From Protula sp. h YS-2021 (Eukaryota; Annelida; Polychaeta; Sabellida; Serpulidae): a stretch of 64,000 nucleotides of DNA. The translations under genes were made by a program, and so were the position numbers. Where the stretch lies: positions 1 through 64,000 of the forward strand of contig CATKHT010000039.1 in the NCBI GenBank assembly GCA_949752745.1, given 5' to 3'. Under the pieces are notes generated by a model. It was not told the DNA's origin. It did not search any database and saw only the letters and a list, made by a program, of their open reading frames with translations. Position 1 is the stretch's first letter. Each line of letters begins with the position of its first letter. Of this stretch, positions 55,801 through 64,000 are shown piece after piece.

Positions 55801-56536
55801 CATCCAGTGGCGTTGACGTAGCTGTATGTACTTCAATGTACAGTATGTTATCCAATACCCAGCCAGAGCCTTGTCGCTCATGTTCATCAAACTTAGTAAA
55901 CAATTCTTTATAGGCGTCTGGCAAGTCCTGCTCAATATCTGCTGGGTTGTATGCTGTATATGTTGGACTGCTGATAAATGAATTATCCACTTGTTCTACC
56001 ATAACACCTTCAGCATTCGCTGTCAGTTTCTTGAAACGTGCATGAACGACAATGTACCACTTCATTCCATAGTTTAAGGTCTCCAACAAATGTGTCTTGA
56101 TACGGTTCTCTTGTTGTCGCATTTCAAGCAGTAAATCCGATCCATCCTCAGACTCAAATCGTCTTTCCTGTGCGTTTTCTCCCAGACTAACCCTTCTACC
56201 TCTCCCTACTTGCCCTGTTTTTTCTTTCTGTGAAACATGTTCTTCATGAGACGCATTTTCCATCTCAGCTGGTATGCATGCATGTGCCTCAAATGCATCC
56301 ATAGATGGAAATATTTTAATGCATTCACAGCAGAGGACTGGATGAGGTCTGATAACACCATCTTGTACCGTCTTTCGTCTCTTGGCTTCAATCATCTCAA
56401 CAAGCTCTTCATTAGCACGTTTCATCTTAGCTGGTTTGCATGTATGTGCTACGAACAATTCCAGAGATGGAAATGTTACATTACAATCATGACAGACGAC
56501 TGATGTGTCTGAATTAGATGCCATTGTTGTTGTCAC
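52817..56536 (-). CDS. Polinton protein-primed family B DNA polymerase
   Basis: 1239 residues; replicates the linear element. The N-terminus has two CxxC...HxC fingers (15-33 and 69-87). A region at 265-370 with DDNKCFLW and RHYCLI resembles a degenerate OTU/papain-like domain, and a third finger follows (C386, C389, H402, C406). Exonuclease motifs: D440-F-E442, N578-LRG-YD583 and Y725-xxx-D729. A cysteine/histidine module (C523, C526, H538, H540, C553) sits between the first two. Polymerase motif A is YLDANNLYGW (D825), motif B K985...NNSVFGK, motif C FSDTDSL (D1084, D1086). All catalytic residues are present and no break is seen. Promoter TATA box at 56583-56590. Confidence 0.97.
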   Translation of the reverse strand: MTTTMASNSDTSVVCHDCNVTFPSLELFVAHTCKPAKMKRANEELVEMIEAKRRKTVQDGVIRPHPVLCCECIKIFPSMDAFEAHACIPAEMENASHEEHVSQKEKTGQVGRGRRVSLGENAQERRFESEDGSDLLLEMRQQENRIKTHLLETLNYGMKWYIVVHARFKKLTANAEGVMVEQVDNSFISSPTYTAYNPADIEQDLPDAYKELFTKFDEHERQGSGWVLDNILYIEVHTATSTPLDASSFIPLPKKVKKTNGVINIKNDDNKCFLWSVLAYLHPHDRNANRVNNYKPFEKELKVEGMAFPTPITDIPKFEKENDVSINVFGYEQDVVVPIQLSRNTSAREINLLLISDDKKRHYCLIKNFSRLMSYRSKHNGAAFYCFNCLHGFMRQELLDEHREVCGKHGAQRLSFPKEPFIKFKNVAKQQRAPFVIYADFECFTQKHEGDKYQHHRPNSFAYVVVSQYNTRAPVVYRGDNAVKVFLDHMLNERDRIVRGLERPKGMVMTSEDKENFKNAVDCYICHEPLGADRVRDHDHINGKYRGAAHSECNLQFRLRKDKQGDKDSFIIPVFFHNLRGYDSHLIMEEIGKFKDETITVIPNTIEKYIAFTMSNLKFTDSFQFMSTSLQKLVSNLAAEGKDNFYNMTSHIHDSNQQDLLLRKGVYPYDYVDEPSKFAETQLPSKDKFYSQLSEEDISDEDYAHAQKVWDTFNCTTFGEYHDLYLKSDVLLLADVFENFRQVCLNTYELDPAHYYTAPGLSWDAMLKATKVKLELINDIDMYQMVEQGIRGGISVITHKYAKANNPYVAEYNSEIPNNYLMYLDANNLYGWAMSQSMPQRGFMWVSEPESIDFMDVDEDDDIGFILEVDLEYPNSIHDRHNYYPVAPERKCVKFGELSEYSQKLLEDLSMKGKPSEKLIPNLSDKKKYVLHYRNLQQYVSLGLKVTKVHRAIMFEQSKWLAKYITLNTEKRKLAKNPFEKDFFKLMNNSVFGKTMENVRKRINVELVHKEKRFKKLVAKPSFHKFKIFNEDLTAVHLRKVDLLLDKPIQVGFTILDLSKVLMFNFHYNYIMVKYPNAKLLFSDTDSLCYDIETEDIYKDMQQDADLFDTSDYPPDHFLHSNVNKKVLGKMKDETAGVPIEEFVGLRPKMYSLLCGGKEKRTAKGITRACQRRINHVQYRDSLFKKTQTMATGHIIRSHSHQLFSEKLRKVALSPYDDKRYVMSDGYSTLAHGHYKAVV

Positions 56537-56582
56537 GTCAATTGCTTAAACTGATATGATGAAATGTAGGTCTCACTCATCC

Positions 56583-56590
56583 TATTTATA
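56583..56590 (-). promoter_or_regulatory. TATA box of the polymerase gene
   Basis: TATAAATA on the minus strand, 47 bases upstream of the polymerase ATG and 30 bases inside the right terminal repeat boundary. Confidence 0.65.
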
Positions 56591-57592
56591 CCACCTAGGC
56601 ATGTATTGCAGAGACATCTAGCGGAGAGCGATGTGTTCTGACGATACCTGAAAGCATTAAGAAAAGCATAATATGTTTTCAAAAAAAAATTAAATTTTGG
56701 ATTAGAACCCTCATTTTTACTCTACTACACCATGGTAAAATGTTCAAACTTATTTTATACATCATATTTTGTCAAAAAACAAAATTTGTTAAAGTTGGTC
56801 TAGAACCCTCATTTTTACTCTACTACACCATTGTATAATGTTTAAACTTATTTTATACATCATATTTTGTCAAAAAACAAAATTTGTTAAAATTGGTCTA
56901 GAACCACCATTTTTCAACTACTATGACTTTAGAATATTCAAATAAGTAGCGTGCTAAAATGTTCAAACTTATTTTATATATCATATGGTGTTAAAAACTA
57001 AATTTGTTAAAGTTGGTCTAGAACCACCATTTTCCCACTACTATAACTTTAGAACATTCAAATAAGTAGCATGCTAAAATGTTCAAACTTATTTTATATA
57101 TTATATGGTGTTAAAAACTACATTTGTTAAATGTGCTTTAGAAGTGTCATTTTCCAACTACTATAACTTTAGAACATAACATTAGACTTAACGTAGGGAA
57201 AATCCCATTCCTTCTCAAATTTATTGATTGTTCCCACACTCGAGCGCACTCTGAATTTATCGATCGGTTTTCCCTCACACTCTGTACGAGTGCACTCTGA
57301 AATTATCGATCGGTTTTCCACCACACTCTGTACGAGTGCACTCTGAAATTATCGATCGGTTTTCCACCACACTCTGTACACATATACTTATGCTATGTGT
57401 GTGGTTACTGTAATGGGGAAACCATTGAAATATGACTAATTAAATATTATAATAATAATAATAATAATAAAAAAGTCACAAAGTCACATAATGTCACAGA
57501 GTCACATGATGTCACAGTCACATGTTGTCATATAATGTAACAGAGTCATAAAAATGAGCAAAAACTAAAAATAACCAAAAAAAAATTTTTTT

Positions 57593-57664
57593 GTCCCAGC
57601 CGGGAACCGAACCCGGGGCTCTTAGGTTGCTAGTCGTTCGCTCTAACCAGTGAGCCATTACGAC
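57593..57664 (-). tRNA. tRNA-like sequence 2 (Ala-AGC-like), right repeat
   Basis: Mirror copy of 42405-42476, identical as far as I can read, including the perfect T arm and the non-pairing anticodon stem. Confidence 0.55.
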
Positions 57665-57845
57665 TTCTCTGTTGAACGATCTGATAATGACATACATACG
57701 TTTGACTAATTATGTTCATATAGCAATTCAATAGTCATATAACTATATGATGTTACATAGTCACGTGATGTAACAAAGTGTCACATGATGTAACATAGTG
57801 TAACATTGTGTCACATTGTGTTACATAATGTAACATAATGTTACC

Positions 57846-57877
<32 letters not shown>

Positions 57878-57965
57878 ACACAGTCACATAATGTTACAGA
57901 GTCACATGATGTCACAGTCACATGTTGTCACATAATGTCACAGAGTCATAAAAGTGAACACAAAC

Positions 57966-58018
<53 letters not shown>

Positions 58019-58514
58019 TGACTTACCACAAGTCATTGGTTAATTTGTCTTCCAATCTTGCACTCCCTTTTCCAAAGAATAACCAAATCTTTCACTTCTC
58101 TTTTCCAATGAATAGCTAATGTTTCACTTCCTTTTTCCAAAGAATAGTCAATGTTTCACTTCGTGTCCTATGTGTATTCCAGTCAATCCTTCACTTGTTC
58201 TTCAACAGCACAGCACAACACAATAGGTAAGAGCAACTGTTTTCCCATGTGTAACCAACGGCAGTCAGAGCTTGAATGATGCATATGTGCACAGACAATG
58301 TGCTCTTATAGGAGTGTTGAATCACATCCTGGGGGGGGGGGTCCCCATGGTATATGATTCTTCACCGGGGGGGGGGGGTCCCCATGGTATATGATTCCTC
58401 ACCAGGGGGGGGGGGGGGGGTCCCCATGGTATATGATTCTTCACCGGGGGGGGGGTCCCCATGGTATATGATTCTTCACCAGGGGGGGGGGGGTCCCCAT
58501 GATATGAAAGTGAT

Positions 58515-58598
58515 GCCCGAGGGCGGGTTCGATCCATTGACCTTCAGATCATGGGTCCGCTCACGGGTCCTGCGCTCTACCAACTGAGCCATTCAGGC
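58515..58598 (-). tRNA. tRNA-like sequence 1 (Met-CAT-like), right repeat
   Basis: Mirror copy of 41504-41587, including the inserted segment in the anticodon arm. Confidence 0.5.
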
Positions 58599-58866
58599 CA
58601 GAAGGTTTATGATCGGGAAAATTTTCCTCATATACATGATTGACAGGTCATGTGACACATGATTGACAGGTCATGTGACACATGATTGACAGGTCACGTG
58701 ACGAATGACGTCATTGACACGGGCGCGCGCTTTAATATCTGTTTCAGAACACCCTATGACGTCATTATGGCGTCACTGTGCTTGAACTCTCATGAGAGTT
58801 CTAGCACACCTCCTGACGTCATGATGACGTCACTTCCTGTGCTTGAACTCTCGTTTTCTCCCTACT

Positions 58867-58872
58867 GCTATC
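58867..58872. repeat. Right target site duplication of the Polinton
   Basis: gctatc, matching 41230-41235. Confidence 0.95.
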
Positions 58873-59310
58873 ACAAAGTTACCATGCTATCACAAATTCA
58901 TCGCTCTGTCAGAAATCTATTGTTCTATGACAAGTCGACTTTACTACCACAAATCCACCGTGATATCACAAATTCACCTTGCTATCAGAAATCCACCGTT
59001 CTATAAGAAATCGACTTTACTATCACAAATCCACTGTCACAATTTGACTCTAGTATTACAAATCCACCGTGCTATCACATATCCACTCTGATATTACAAA
59101 TCTTTCAAGATGTCACAAATTCACTCTGATATCACAAATCCTCTGTGCTATCACAAATCCACTCTGATATCACACATCCAGCGTTTTATCACAAATCCAG
59201 GGTTTTATCATAAATCCAGCGTTTTATCTCAAATCCACTCTGATATCACGAATTAACCATGATATCAGAAATCCACCTTCGTATCACAAATCCAACATGG
59301 TTTTCGTAAA
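58867..59310. repeat. 19-bp satellite array, copy 4, right part
   Basis: Continuation of 41150-41235 after the Polinton; atcacaaatccac-type units with increasing divergence to the right. Confidence 0.92.
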
Positions 59311-60754
59311 TCTGCATATTGCACAATAAAACATATCCGAAGCAGTATCACACAGTCTAGATTATACAATAAATCCATCCAACACCTGCATTCCAGATTC
59401 ACTGCTCCAAGCTGTCGAAACACTACTTTTTTCAAAAATATTTCAAACTTATATTTTATATATTATAATACAACATCGAACTGGCAGTTGTGCCTTAAAA
59501 CACACAACAGTGTTTTAAATAGCAATATAAAATGAGATCACTTGTAGATAACTCACTCTGTTCTGTATTTACCCAGCAAACATTATGACGTCAGAATGAT
59601 GTTGGGTTGACGTCGTGACCCGACGTTCTTGATAAATCACTTGACTCTGTATTTACTTCAGAATTTAATGCACGAGTATAAAAAAATTTATAATGTTGAT
59701 TAGTGAAGAAACGAGCACATTTTTAAAATGACAGGTATTGCGAGTTGATACAGTCAAACCCGGAAATTAGGCCCCAAGTTGGACTTGTGATCTAATTCAG
59801 CGATTTCTCGGCGGGGGGGGGGGGGGGGGGTAGTTCTATTTGCAAAGTGATACATACTCCAACTGGCGTTGCATTTTTTTATCAGAATTCAATTGTTTCA
59901 TTGAGAATATAACTTTTTCCGCCGTTCTGAGGCTGTGTAAAAGCACGCTTAATGTACGGCGTGTGCAGATGTCTTGTCTCTCTTTCATTACGACACCCGT
60001 ATAGTCTATACTACAGCGTCGATTTATCAAAAGATTTATTATAAACAGTCTAGTCCAGATAAAGAAAAAAAAACACTATAAAATGCAATACACATCTTCA
60101 TTCTTATCAATGTCTCCAGCTCATTATCACATGTTTACTATTTACAAAAAGACTTCTTTTGTTAAAAGAGATACTAAAGACAAGTACATGTTTATTGTTT
60201 CAGATTTTATTTATTTTTCCTTATAAGTAATCATAATAACACACACACACAAAGAAAACTCCACAGAAAAATAAGTACATTCTTTAAATAAAGCGTGTAT
60301 CCTACATGACCACTTGGAGAAAAACCTTGAATTTTTTTAATAATATTTCATCATACAAAAACACTCCAACGAATCATAAAAACACGAGCCCACCCCCCCC
60401 CCCCCCTCCTTAAAACTCATTACAAAAAGTACAACAGTTAGCGAGGCTATGTGCTGACTAACATAGCCATCTGTGATTACAGCAAATTGCCTTGTACATA
60501 AGGAAAATTTAAAATGTACCTGTGTAATTTAATATCAGTGGGAAAATGATCATCTCCCCGCATCAGTGGATGCTATAAAATATTATACTATTAAAATGAC
60601 TGTGCGGCTTTGTTTGGTTTTATTTTTTTTTTGTTAATCGCGAATAGTGAATTCTCTGTGCAATTATCATTCATTGAGTTGTTTCGACCCTATGCTTTTA
60701 TTATTTTGTTTAAATCAACAATCTCAACATTGCTCCTATTTATTTTATTTACAC
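59311..60754. repeat. Dispersed modules, fourth unit
   Basis: 59330-59990 matches 26200-27180 and 39050-39660, including an acccagcaaacatt start near 59570; 60030-60740 matches 27220-28180. G and C runs lie at 59813-59830 and near 60392. No gene seen. Confidence 0.6.
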
Positions 60755-61312
60755 AGAGGAACCCCGGAAAAAGGACCACTATTGGGTAGTGGAACTCCGG
60801 AAATAGGGCCAGTAGTAGGTAGTGGACCCCCCGGAAATAGGACCCGTAGTAGGTAGTGGGCCCCCCGGAAATAGGACCAGTAGTAGGTAGTGGACTCCAA
60901 GATATAGGACCAGTAGAAGGTAGTGGACCCCCGGAAATAGGACCTGTAGTAGGTAGTGGAACCCCCAGAAATAGGACCAGTAGTAGGTAGTGGACTCCCA
61001 GATATAGGACCAGTAGTAGGTAGTGGACCCCCGAAAATAGGACCAGTAGTTGGTAGTGCAACCTCCAGAAATAGGACCAGTAGTAGGTAGTGGACCCCGG
61101 AATAGGGCCGGTAATAGGTAGTGGAACCCCCGGAAATAAGACCAGTAGTAGTTAGTGGACCCCCGGAATAGGACCGGTAGTAGGTAGTGGGCCCTCCCGG
61201 AAATAGGACCAGTAGTAGGTATTGCCCCCTCGGAAATAGGACCAGTAGTAGTTAGTGGACCCCCCCGGAAATAGGGCCAGTGGTAGGTAGTGGACCCCCG
61301 GGAATAGGACAA
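60755..61312. repeat. 34-bp satellite, large array
   Basis: About sixteen units of roughly 34 bp containing ggaaataggaccagtagtag and gtagtggaccccc. The minus-strand open frames across it are only repeat translations. Confidence 0.95.
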
Positions 61313-62298
61313 CTAGTGGGGCTGAACTAACATAGTTCGATTTCCGGGTTTGGTTCCGTATTAACAGAAGTTCTTTATTTAAGTTGTCCTGAAATAGGGA
61401 CTTTTAGAAAAGTGACCTTATTAGTAAGGTACCATTTGAATTGATGGTCATTTCCCAGGAATTCCCCATCCTCCTTTCTCCATTCGTCCAACCCTCCCAA
61501 CCCTCCCCCTCCCCTCAAATTTGATCTAAAACATGTGTCCGTTATTCTGTTCTACCTCGTAAAAATACATTGCTGGTTTATTGATTTATATGTTTTTTTT
61601 TTTAAATTGATTTTGTGGATACTGCCGCACAAGAGTCAATGTACTTGGAAACACAAAGACACATCTGTGTGAGTATGAAAGAACGATATTGTCTTTAAAT
61701 CACAATGAACCAGATATCTATTACATTTGAGAGCTTTATAAATGTGTTCGCCATTCAACCTGATATCGAACGCCTGGAATGCCTTACCTACTTGCTCTCG
61801 TTTATTAGACCCCAACCGGGCGAGCTCGGGGGATCTATAGGATTGCCCTCTGTCCGCTCATCTGTCCGTGCCCACAATGATTATGTTATGTGGTGGATTT
61901 TCGGCACATCCGTCACTTATGTGGTTTTTGCTCTTTATGTGATGGTTCTTATGAGGTAGCCACATAAGCACCAATTGAGCACAAAACATACCACATAAGG
62001 AAGTCCGTCAAAGTCCGTAGATCAACTGTCCTGTAACACCATCTGTTGGTAAATAATCCAACTATAAAGATAATTTCTAAAGAAGAGCAGTATTTGTTTA
62101 AATCCCGCTGTGGAGTGGGGAGAATATTATGAATACACCCACTGCGTTCTGTTCCGTGCATTCCCACATTCTTCCTACTTTTTTCCCCCACTTGTTTCTT
62201 TAGCAAGTGCATCCTGATACACCCATCCTATTTGGTGAATGGGACGTTAAACACCAAACAAACATTAAACACCAAAGAGACAAACAATTTGTTTAAAA
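61313..62298. other. Spacer with a possible retroposon tail
   Basis: 61330-61760 matches the sequence following the 34-bp satellite elsewhere (28340-28750). 61960-62298 ends gggacgttaaacaccaaac, a 3'-end style common to short retroposons of marine invertebrates, but I cannot define the element. No gene seen. Confidence 0.45.
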
Positions 62299-64000
62299 CT
62301 AGAAAGAATCCGCTACATAGCGGAAATGGCCCACTTGCAAAAACCACCAAAGAAAATATTTGTATTACATTATGACCAAAAACCTAAAAGTCGAGCAGTA
62401 CCCCCTTCCTTATCATCCCTTTCGTCCAACGGTCTCAAAATGAACCCCAAATGCCTCTGTTTATAACCGTGTTCGAGGTAAAAGTCAACTTCCGGTTTTT
62501 GACCTTGATCGTGACCGAGAACATTAAGGTCACCGAGTAATTTTTTATGTGCGTTATTTGGGCGGAAACGGTCGAAAATGAACTAAAAATCGTACTATCT
62601 CTAACCGTTTTCGAGATAAAAGTTGACTTCAGGTTTTTGACTTTGACCGTGACCAAGAACATTAAGGTCACCGAAGAATTTGTTATGTAACATTATTTGC
62701 GCACAAAGCGGCGAAAATGACCTCGCTCAGAATAGCTCTATCTCTAATCGTTTTCGAGATTATAGTCAACTCCCGGTTTTTTTTCCTTGACCGTAACCGA
62801 GAAGGTCAAGGTCACCGAGGTACCTTTTATATAACGCTGTTTAGCCCCAAGGGGTCGACAACCAGCTCGAAATCGGTATATCCCTAATCGTTTTGAGAAA
62901 ATAGTCAAATTCCGCTTTTTTACTTCGACCGTCATTTCTAAAGTAACGTTATTTACGCACAAAGGGTCGAAAATGAGCTCAGAATCGCTCTTATCTCTAA
63001 CTGTTTTTGAGATAATAGTCAACTTCCAGTCTTTGACCTTGATCGTAACCGAGAAGGTCAAGGTCACCGAGGTAGCTCTTATGTAACCTTGTTTAGTCCC
63101 AGGTGGTCGACAGTCAGCTCGAAATCGCTCTATCTCTAATCGTTTTTGAGATAATAGCCAACTTCCGGTTTTGACTTTCACCATGACCGAGAACATCAAG
63201 GTCACCGAGGCATTTCTAAAGTAACGTTATTTGCGCACAGAGGGCTCAAAATGAGCCCAAAATAGCTCTATCTCTAACCGTTTTCGAGATAATAGTCTAC
63301 TTCCGGTTTTTTACCTTGACCGTGACCGATAACATCATGGTCACCGAGGCATTTACGCACAAAGGGTCGAAAATGAGCCCAAAATAGCTCTATCTCTAAC
63401 CGTTTTCGAGATAATAGTCTACTTCCGGTTTTTTTCCTTGACCGTAACCGAGAACATCCAGGTCACCGATGCATTTCTAAAGTAACGTTATTTGCGCACA
63501 AAGGGTCGAAAATGAGCTCGGAATAGCTCTGTCTCTGACCGTTTTCGAGATAATAGTCGACTTCCGGTTTTTGACCTTGACCGTAACCGAGAAGGTCAAG
63601 GTCACCGAGGTACCTCTTATATAACGCTGTTTAGCCCCAAGGGGTCGACAACCAGCACGAAATCGGTATATCTCTAATCGTTTCTAGAAAATAGTCAACT
63701 TCCTCTTTTTGACTTTGACCGTGACCGAGAACATTAAGGTCACCGAGGTACCTCTTATGTAGCGTTGTTGAGGCTGAAAGGGTCGAAAATGACCTCAAAA
63801 TTTTTGTATCTCTAACCGTTTTCGAGATAGTAATCTACTTCCTGTTTTTGACCTTGACCATGACCGAGGTCAAGGTCACCGGGAGAAACTCTTATGTAGC
63901 GTTGTTTAGCCCCAAGGAGTCTACAATCAGCTCGAAATCGGCATGTCTCTAATCGTTTTCGAAATAATAGTCAACTTCCACTTTTTGACTTTGACCGTGA
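62299..64000 (-). mobile_element. Helitron-like element, third family, with a long 125-bp repeat array; runs off the window
   Basis: The plus-strand left edge ctagaaagaatccgctacat reads on the minus strand as a perfect 7-bp hairpin (TCCGCTA/TAGCGGA) followed by ttcttt, CTAG and a host T. Inside, from about 62440, are twelve or so repeats of 120-135 bp containing gctctatctctaaccg, gagataatagtc, cttccggttttt and accttgaccgtgaccgag. They are related to the subrepeats of the elements at 3489 and 18214. The other end lies beyond 64000. Confidence 0.6.

Larger units (their letters stand above)
41236..58866. mobile_element. Complete Polinton/Maverick (polintovirus), 17.6 kb
   Basis: Bounded by about 2.2-kb terminal inverted repeats starting 5'-AG and by a 6-bp target duplication. 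It encodes the full core set: RVE integrase with chromodomain, A32/FtsK-HerA-type packaging ATPase, double-jelly-roll major capsid protein, minor capsid protein, adenain-like cysteine protease and protein-primed DNA polymerase B, together with two basic virion-type peptides and nine accessory genes. All frames are open and the two repeats differ mainly in homopolymer and short tandem lengths, so the insertion looks recent and possibly competent. Plus-strand genes fill 43.5-51.2 kb and minus-strand genes 51.3-56.5 kb, converging on paired poly(A) signals. Whether it makes virions cannot be judged from sequence. Confidence 0.98.
56620..58866 (-). repeat. Right terminal inverted repeat of the Polinton
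   Basis: Reverse complement of 41236-43453. Differences I can see are mainly lengths of homopolymers: A50 near 57967-58016 against T25 on the left, A29 near 57846 against T25, different G-run lengths in the C/G-rich units, and a 5-bp difference near the inner end (cttttcttttc against cttttc). Near-identity otherwise implies recent insertion or continuing conversion between the ends. Confidence 0.96.

Noticed and set aside
60690..61312. Minus-strand frames with repeated TTYYWSYFRG-like residues
   Set aside because: Translation of the 34-bp satellite; no start context, no homology, and it does not extend beyond the array.

Overview
This is a window of animal nuclear DNA, most likely from a marine invertebrate. 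It holds a spliced GPR19-type receptor gene, secreted fibrinogen-domain lectin genes, a CR1/L2-like LINE remnant, Helitron-like elements, long minisatellites, and TATA-box/poly(A)-signal genes rather than bacterial operons. The species cannot be named from sequence alone; a mollusc, brachiopod or lancelet would all fit.

Layout. From 1 to 10 kb lies a minus-strand GPR19 orthologue in two exons (6692-5789 and 1479-1232); its 4.3-kb intron carries a Helitron-like element. A 35-bp minisatellite fills 10.2-11.0 kb. From 11.6 to 20.3 kb two diverged copies of one block each end in an intronless fibrinogen-related gene (13927-14820 and 19346-20236, minus). Copy A has a LINE 3' end and copy B a Helitron-like element, and each copy gives the empty site for the other's insertion. 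From 21 to 62 kb a mosaic of repeated modules carries four copies of an unrecognised four-helix membrane protein gene (two intact, one frameshifted, one fragment), each next to a 19-bp satellite. From 62.3 kb to the end is a long array of about 125-bp repeats behind another Helitron-like end.

The main object is a complete Polinton/Maverick (polintovirus) at 41236-58866. It is 17,631 bp long, begins AG and ends CT, has a 6-bp target duplication (gctatc) and about 2.2-kb inverted repeats, and sits inside one of the 19-bp satellites. Every core gene is open: integrase with chromodomain, packaging ATPase, minor and major capsid proteins, cysteine protease, protein-primed DNA polymerase B and two basic virion-type peptides.

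The plus strand carries a left group of accessory genes, then integrase and the morphogenesis genes. The minus strand carries the polymerase followed by four small genes. The two transcription groups converge on back-to-back poly(A) signals at 51.25-51.29 kb. The most interesting accessory content is a family of five PC4(SUB1)-like proteins (one canonical, four diverged, one fused to a CxxC-rich tail), a small protein with a myristoylation/palmitoylation-type N-terminus, a pair of related YVDY proteins, and two tRNA-like sequences inside each terminal repeat. Many plus-strand genes meet at ATGA overlaps.
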